From contig NZ_CP059900.1 of assembly GCF_014126825.1 (NCBI RefSeq), positions 930,001 through 994,000 of the forward strand: 64,000 nucleotides of DNA, written 5' to 3'. The notes below the pieces were generated by a model. That model was not told the origin of the DNA. It was given only the letters and a program-made list of their open reading frames with translations, and searched no databases. The stretch comes from Tomitella gaofuii (GTDB lineage Bacteria; Actinomycetota; Actinomycetes; Mycobacteriales; Mycobacteriaceae). A program made the translations under genes and the position numbers. Positions 61,443-64,000 of this stretch are shown one piece after another (positions within the stretch are counted from its first letter, which is position 1; each line of letters starts with the position of its first letter).

Positions 61443-62861
61443 TCAGGAACCGGCGTGCGTCAACGCCCGAGTTGTCTCTTCGTAGGCGTATTGGAGAGAG
61501 GACTTGTAGGCGGCAGCGTCGGGCACGGCGTCGCGGTCGGCGACGAAACATATGGTGAGGGTATCGCCGATGGTGTAGATCCCGTGGTTAAGGGCGGTTC
61601 TGGAGTCCAACGCCGGCAGTCCATAGCTCGACACGACCCGGCCGCCGTCGAGGGTCAAATCATCGGCACCGCGCCGCACGTTCGTGATCATCGTATTAGA
61701 CAGACCTACTTGCGATCCTGTGTCCGGCCAGTGTCGGTTTATCAGTGAGGTGGCTGCTAGCGCGGTGGACGGTAGGTACTGGAGTAGCGATCGTGAGCGC
61801 TGAACCGCCCCATTGAGGTCCCGGCACTTGTCCGTGCGGACACTGTTGCTGATGGCGATGCAACGCAGATATAGGTCGGGTTCGTCGTTATGGAGATCGA
61901 CGATGAGTGCGTCGAATTGGTTCGCCGAGGGTTTGTCGATCTTCCCGCGGGTGGACATGGGTACCAGTGCGGCGAGGTTCGAAGGAATCGGCTCTCCGCA
62001 ATCGGAGAGATACAGCTCCATTGCGCGCGAGATCATGGTCAGCAGAAAATCGTTCACGGTGACGTCCGGTACTGCCGCCTTGGCTGCGCGGATTTCAGGT
62101 ACAGAGACAGAGAGCGCGTCGAACGTGCGAGTGGGCCGAGGCTTGTGGTTGAAGCGTGTGCGCGGGCGTTTGTGCTGGGGGAGGGTGATTGTCCCCTCGG
62201 TATCGAGGCGCGCCACGGTGCGTGATGCCGCGGCGATGTCCTTCACCCCGCGGGCCAGTCGTGCCACTTGCGCCGGCTGATGGCGCAGCGCGGACCGCAG
62301 GAGGTGACGGCGTGAAGCGGTAGTGCTGGAAGAGTCGGGGCGAGGTGCGTCCCCCGTTTCGTTCGGGTCGGCTGTTCCCAACAAACCGCGTAGCACTGCG
62401 ACACTGAACAAGCCATCGCCCAGCGCATGATGCATCTTCAGCGTGATGGCGGTGGCATATTCCGCGCCATCGATGTCGTGAAGTCCCGTATCCACATGGA
62501 GCTCCCATGGCGGGGCGTCGAGGTCCAATTGCGTGGCGGCGAGTCGCTCGAGACGGTGACGCAGATACTCCCATCCTGCGCCGCCCGCATAGCGCGTGTG
62601 GATATGCCGCGCCGGCCGGAATGATTCGTCGTCGATCCAGTACGGGTAGTCTAGGTCGAAAGGGACGCGGCGGAGCCGGCGGCGTAGCTCCGGCATCATT
62701 GCCGCCCGGTGTGCGAGGCGGGCCATCAGTGCCTGTGTGGCCGCTGCGTCGTCCGTCTCTACCCGGGTGGACTCGAATATGAACACGGCGACGATCTGCA
62801 GGGGTAGAGCCCTGTGCTCCAGGTAGACGTACGCGGCATCGGTAGGGTCGAGTTGCTGCAC
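61443..62861 (-). CDS. Wax ester synthase / acyl-CoA:diacylglycerol acyltransferase family protein
   Basis: 472 residues, normal for the WS/DGAT family. It starts with LDPTDAAYVYLEHRALPLQI, the family's opening pattern, and has the catalytic MHHALGDG near residue 143, VNDFLLTMI in the middle and SNTMITNVRR in the C-terminal half. These enzymes join acyl-CoA to alcohols or diacylglycerol and are structurally related to NRPS condensation domains. GTG at 62861 is chosen because AGGAGG precedes it and the family N-terminus begins there; a 39-residue extension is not supported. It lies upstream of the QueC-like paralogs in the same orientation. It could make storage lipid or O-acylate a metabolite. 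Confidence 0.9.
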   Translation of the reverse strand: MQQLDPTDAAYVYLEHRALPLQIVAVFIFESTRVETDDAAATQALMARLAHRAAMMPELRRRLRRVPFDLDYPYWIDDESFRPARHIHTRYAGGAGWEYLRHRLERLAATQLDLDAPPWELHVDTGLHDIDGAEYATAITLKMHHALGDGLFSVAVLRGLLGTADPNETGDAPRPDSSSTTASRRHLLRSALRHQPAQVARLARGVKDIAAASRTVARLDTEGTITLPQHKRPRTRFNHKPRPTRTFDALSVSVPEIRAAKAAVPDVTVNDFLLTMISRAMELYLSDCGEPIPSNLAALVPMSTRGKIDKPSANQFDALIVDLHNDEPDLYLRCIAISNSVRTDKCRDLNGAVQRSRSLLQYLPSTALAATSLINRHWPDTGSQVGLSNTMITNVRRGADDLTLDGGRVVSSYGLPALDSRTALNHGIYTIGDTLTICFVADRDAVPDAAAYKSSLQYAYEETTRALTHAGS

Positions 62862-63011
62862 GCGCTCCTCCTGATGTTGTGCATAATAACCGGCAAGGCT
62901 GCGGCCGTGCGACACACTGCGGAGCCTGCCGCGCCTCGGAGCCGCAACGTTACATCTTTGGGAGTTTGAAAGCTCCAAATAATACAGTGAGATGAAAACG
63001 TCCAGCAGTGA

Positions 63012-63968
63012 TCAGGGGTTGGCCGCCTTCCGGAAGCCACGGATGGCCGGGTAGGTGAACAGCAGGATCAGTCCCACAGCCCACGCGAGCGTGTACCAGA
63101 GGTTGTTTCCGAGGGGGGTCCCCAGCGCGAATGAACGCATCGCTTCGACAGCGCAGCTCATCGGCTGATACTCGACGAATGTCTGCAGCCACTGCGGGTA
63201 TGCCATCAGCGGAACGAAGCCGGTGTTGAAAAACATCAGCAGTGAGGTAACCAGCGATATCATCTCGATGAGTTTCGTCTGCCCGCCGACGACTGCCGCG
63301 GCCGTGACCATGGTTGCGAAGGCGAGGCCGAAAAGCAGCGGGATGAAGAACATGCCGACGGCCGGCCAGAAGCCGTTCTGGAACCGGAATCCCAGCAACA
63401 CGCCGACGATCAGGATGACCGCGGTCGTCACGATGATCCGCACCGCCTCGGCGATGAGCCGGCCGGCGAGACTCGACGCCCTGTGCACCGGCAGAACCCA
63501 GAATCGCGACAGCAACCCCGAACGTTTTTCCAGCTGCAAGCTTATTGCCCCCACCATGGAGCCGACCATCGAGGCGATGAGAGCCATCATGGCCACTTGC
63601 CCGTAGATCGCCGACTGCCCCGTGGCGGCACCGATGGAGTTGCCCAATACCACCTTGAACATGACCAACATGAGGCCGGGGTAGAGGAGTACTTGGACAG
63701 TCGTCAGGGGATCCCGCAGCCAGCCGAAGAGGAGCCGGTGGGCGTGGAGCAGGCTCTGGCGTGGTAAGGCGCGCAGTGACGTCTCCGGCCACGCGTGCGT
63801 GAGCTCGGGAAACTCCAAGGCTTCCCGCTCTGCCTGCGAAGTGAGGGACGCAGGCACGGCGTCGTCGTGGACGGCAAACGCTGATGCCGGTTCAGTAGCG
63901 CCGGGATCAGCGCGCAAATTCTTCGCAGGCTTCGTCAAGGTGCGTGAGGCAGTGTGCCGTGGGCTCAT
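63012..63968 (-). CDS. ABC-2 type transporter permease, DrrB/DrrC-like
   Basis: 318 residues from ATG 63968, which follows GGGAGG. The first 90 residues are polar; about six hydrophobic segments follow, beginning near DPLTTVQVLLYPGLMLVMF and ending at WYTLAWAVGLILLFTYPAIRGF. The motif PQWLQTFVEYQPMSCAVEAMR is typical of daunorubicin-type ABC-2 permeases. The cognate ATPase is not visible; the start ATG overlaps a TGA in another frame (ATGA), suggesting that the ATPase gene ends here and lies just beyond the window. It is a second exporter, distinct from the one after the left-edge NRPS. Confidence 0.9.
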   Translation of the reverse strand: MSPRHTASRTLTKPAKNLRADPGATEPASAFAVHDDAVPASLTSQAEREALEFPELTHAWPETSLRALPRQSLLHAHRLLFGWLRDPLTTVQVLLYPGLMLVMFKVVLGNSIGAATGQSAIYGQVAMMALIASMVGSMVGAISLQLEKRSGLLSRFWVLPVHRASSLAGRLIAEAVRIIVTTAVILIVGVLLGFRFQNGFWPAVGMFFIPLLFGLAFATMVTAAAVVGGQTKLIEMISLVTSLLMFFNTGFVPLMAYPQWLQTFVEYQPMSCAVEAMRSFALGTPLGNNLWYTLAWAVGLILLFTYPAIRGFRKAANP

Positions 63969-64000
63969 CCGCGCCTCCCGTTCGCCCAAATGCTGATCGG
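63965..64000 (-). CDS. Possible 3' end of an upstream gene (partial)
   Basis: On the minus strand the last 36 bases read PISIWANGRRG and a TGA that overlaps the permease ATG by 4 nt. The overlap style is the same as in the left-hand ABC operon, so an ABC ATPase gene is expected here, but eleven residues cannot show it. Confidence 0.3.
   Translation of the reverse strand, partial: PISIWANGRRG

Overview
High-GC actinobacterial chromosome segment. The EF-Tu, EF-G, S12 and S7 proteins, the giant NRPS genes, the AlkB hydroxylase, the WS/DGAT-type acyltransferase and the DrrAB-type exporters together suggest a mycolic-acid-type actinomycete (order Mycobacteriales, in the Gordonia/Rhodococcus/Tsukamurella range). 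The genus cannot be fixed from the sequence alone.

Layout. (1) 1-9675: the 3' part of an NRPS gene that runs off the left edge (C-A-T-C-A-T-TE). It is translationally coupled to an MbtH-like gene, an ABC ATPase and an ABC-2 permease, each overlapping the next by 4 nt. (2) 10030-14513: the housekeeping str operon rpsL-rpsG-fusA-tuf, closed by a strong hairpin. (3) 14829-48593: one uninterrupted 33.8-kb NRPS gene with nine modules. It starts with an EntF-like starter condensation domain, has epimerization domains in modules 1, 8 and 9, and has no thioesterase. It is coupled to an HSL-type alpha/beta hydrolase. (4) 49571-54838: an AsnB-type asparagine synthetase, two related lipases in divergent orientation and an AlkB-type alkane hydroxylase. 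(5) 55222-57720: a FemAB/GNAT-like transferase and the first of four paralogous QueC-like PP-loop proteins. (6) 57793-63968, minus strand: three more QueC-like paralogs (one frameshifted), a WS/DGAT-type acyltransferase and a second ABC-2 permease running to the right edge.

How the parts fit. The nine-module synthetase ends in an epimerization domain, so its chain must be passed on. The left-edge NRPS carries the only thioesterase and is the natural terminal partner. The two together give a capped, probably acylated or arylated peptide of at least 11 residues, with D-residues expected at positions 1, 8 and 9. MbtH would support adenylation and the DrrAB-like pair export. The str operon sits inside this biosynthetic locus.

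The least explained part is the right-hand block. Four QueC-like paralogs share a private N-terminal domain, the PP-loop and a four-cysteine zinc motif, but lack the substrate motif of canonical QueC. They lie beside genes for group transfer (FemAB-like), acyl transfer (WS/DGAT) and export. Base composition falls noticeably in part of this block (about 50% GC in a sampled 60-nt stretch), which suggests separate acquisition. Whether it works with the NRPS or is an independent system is open. No tRNA, rRNA, CRISPR array, IS element or phage gene was seen.
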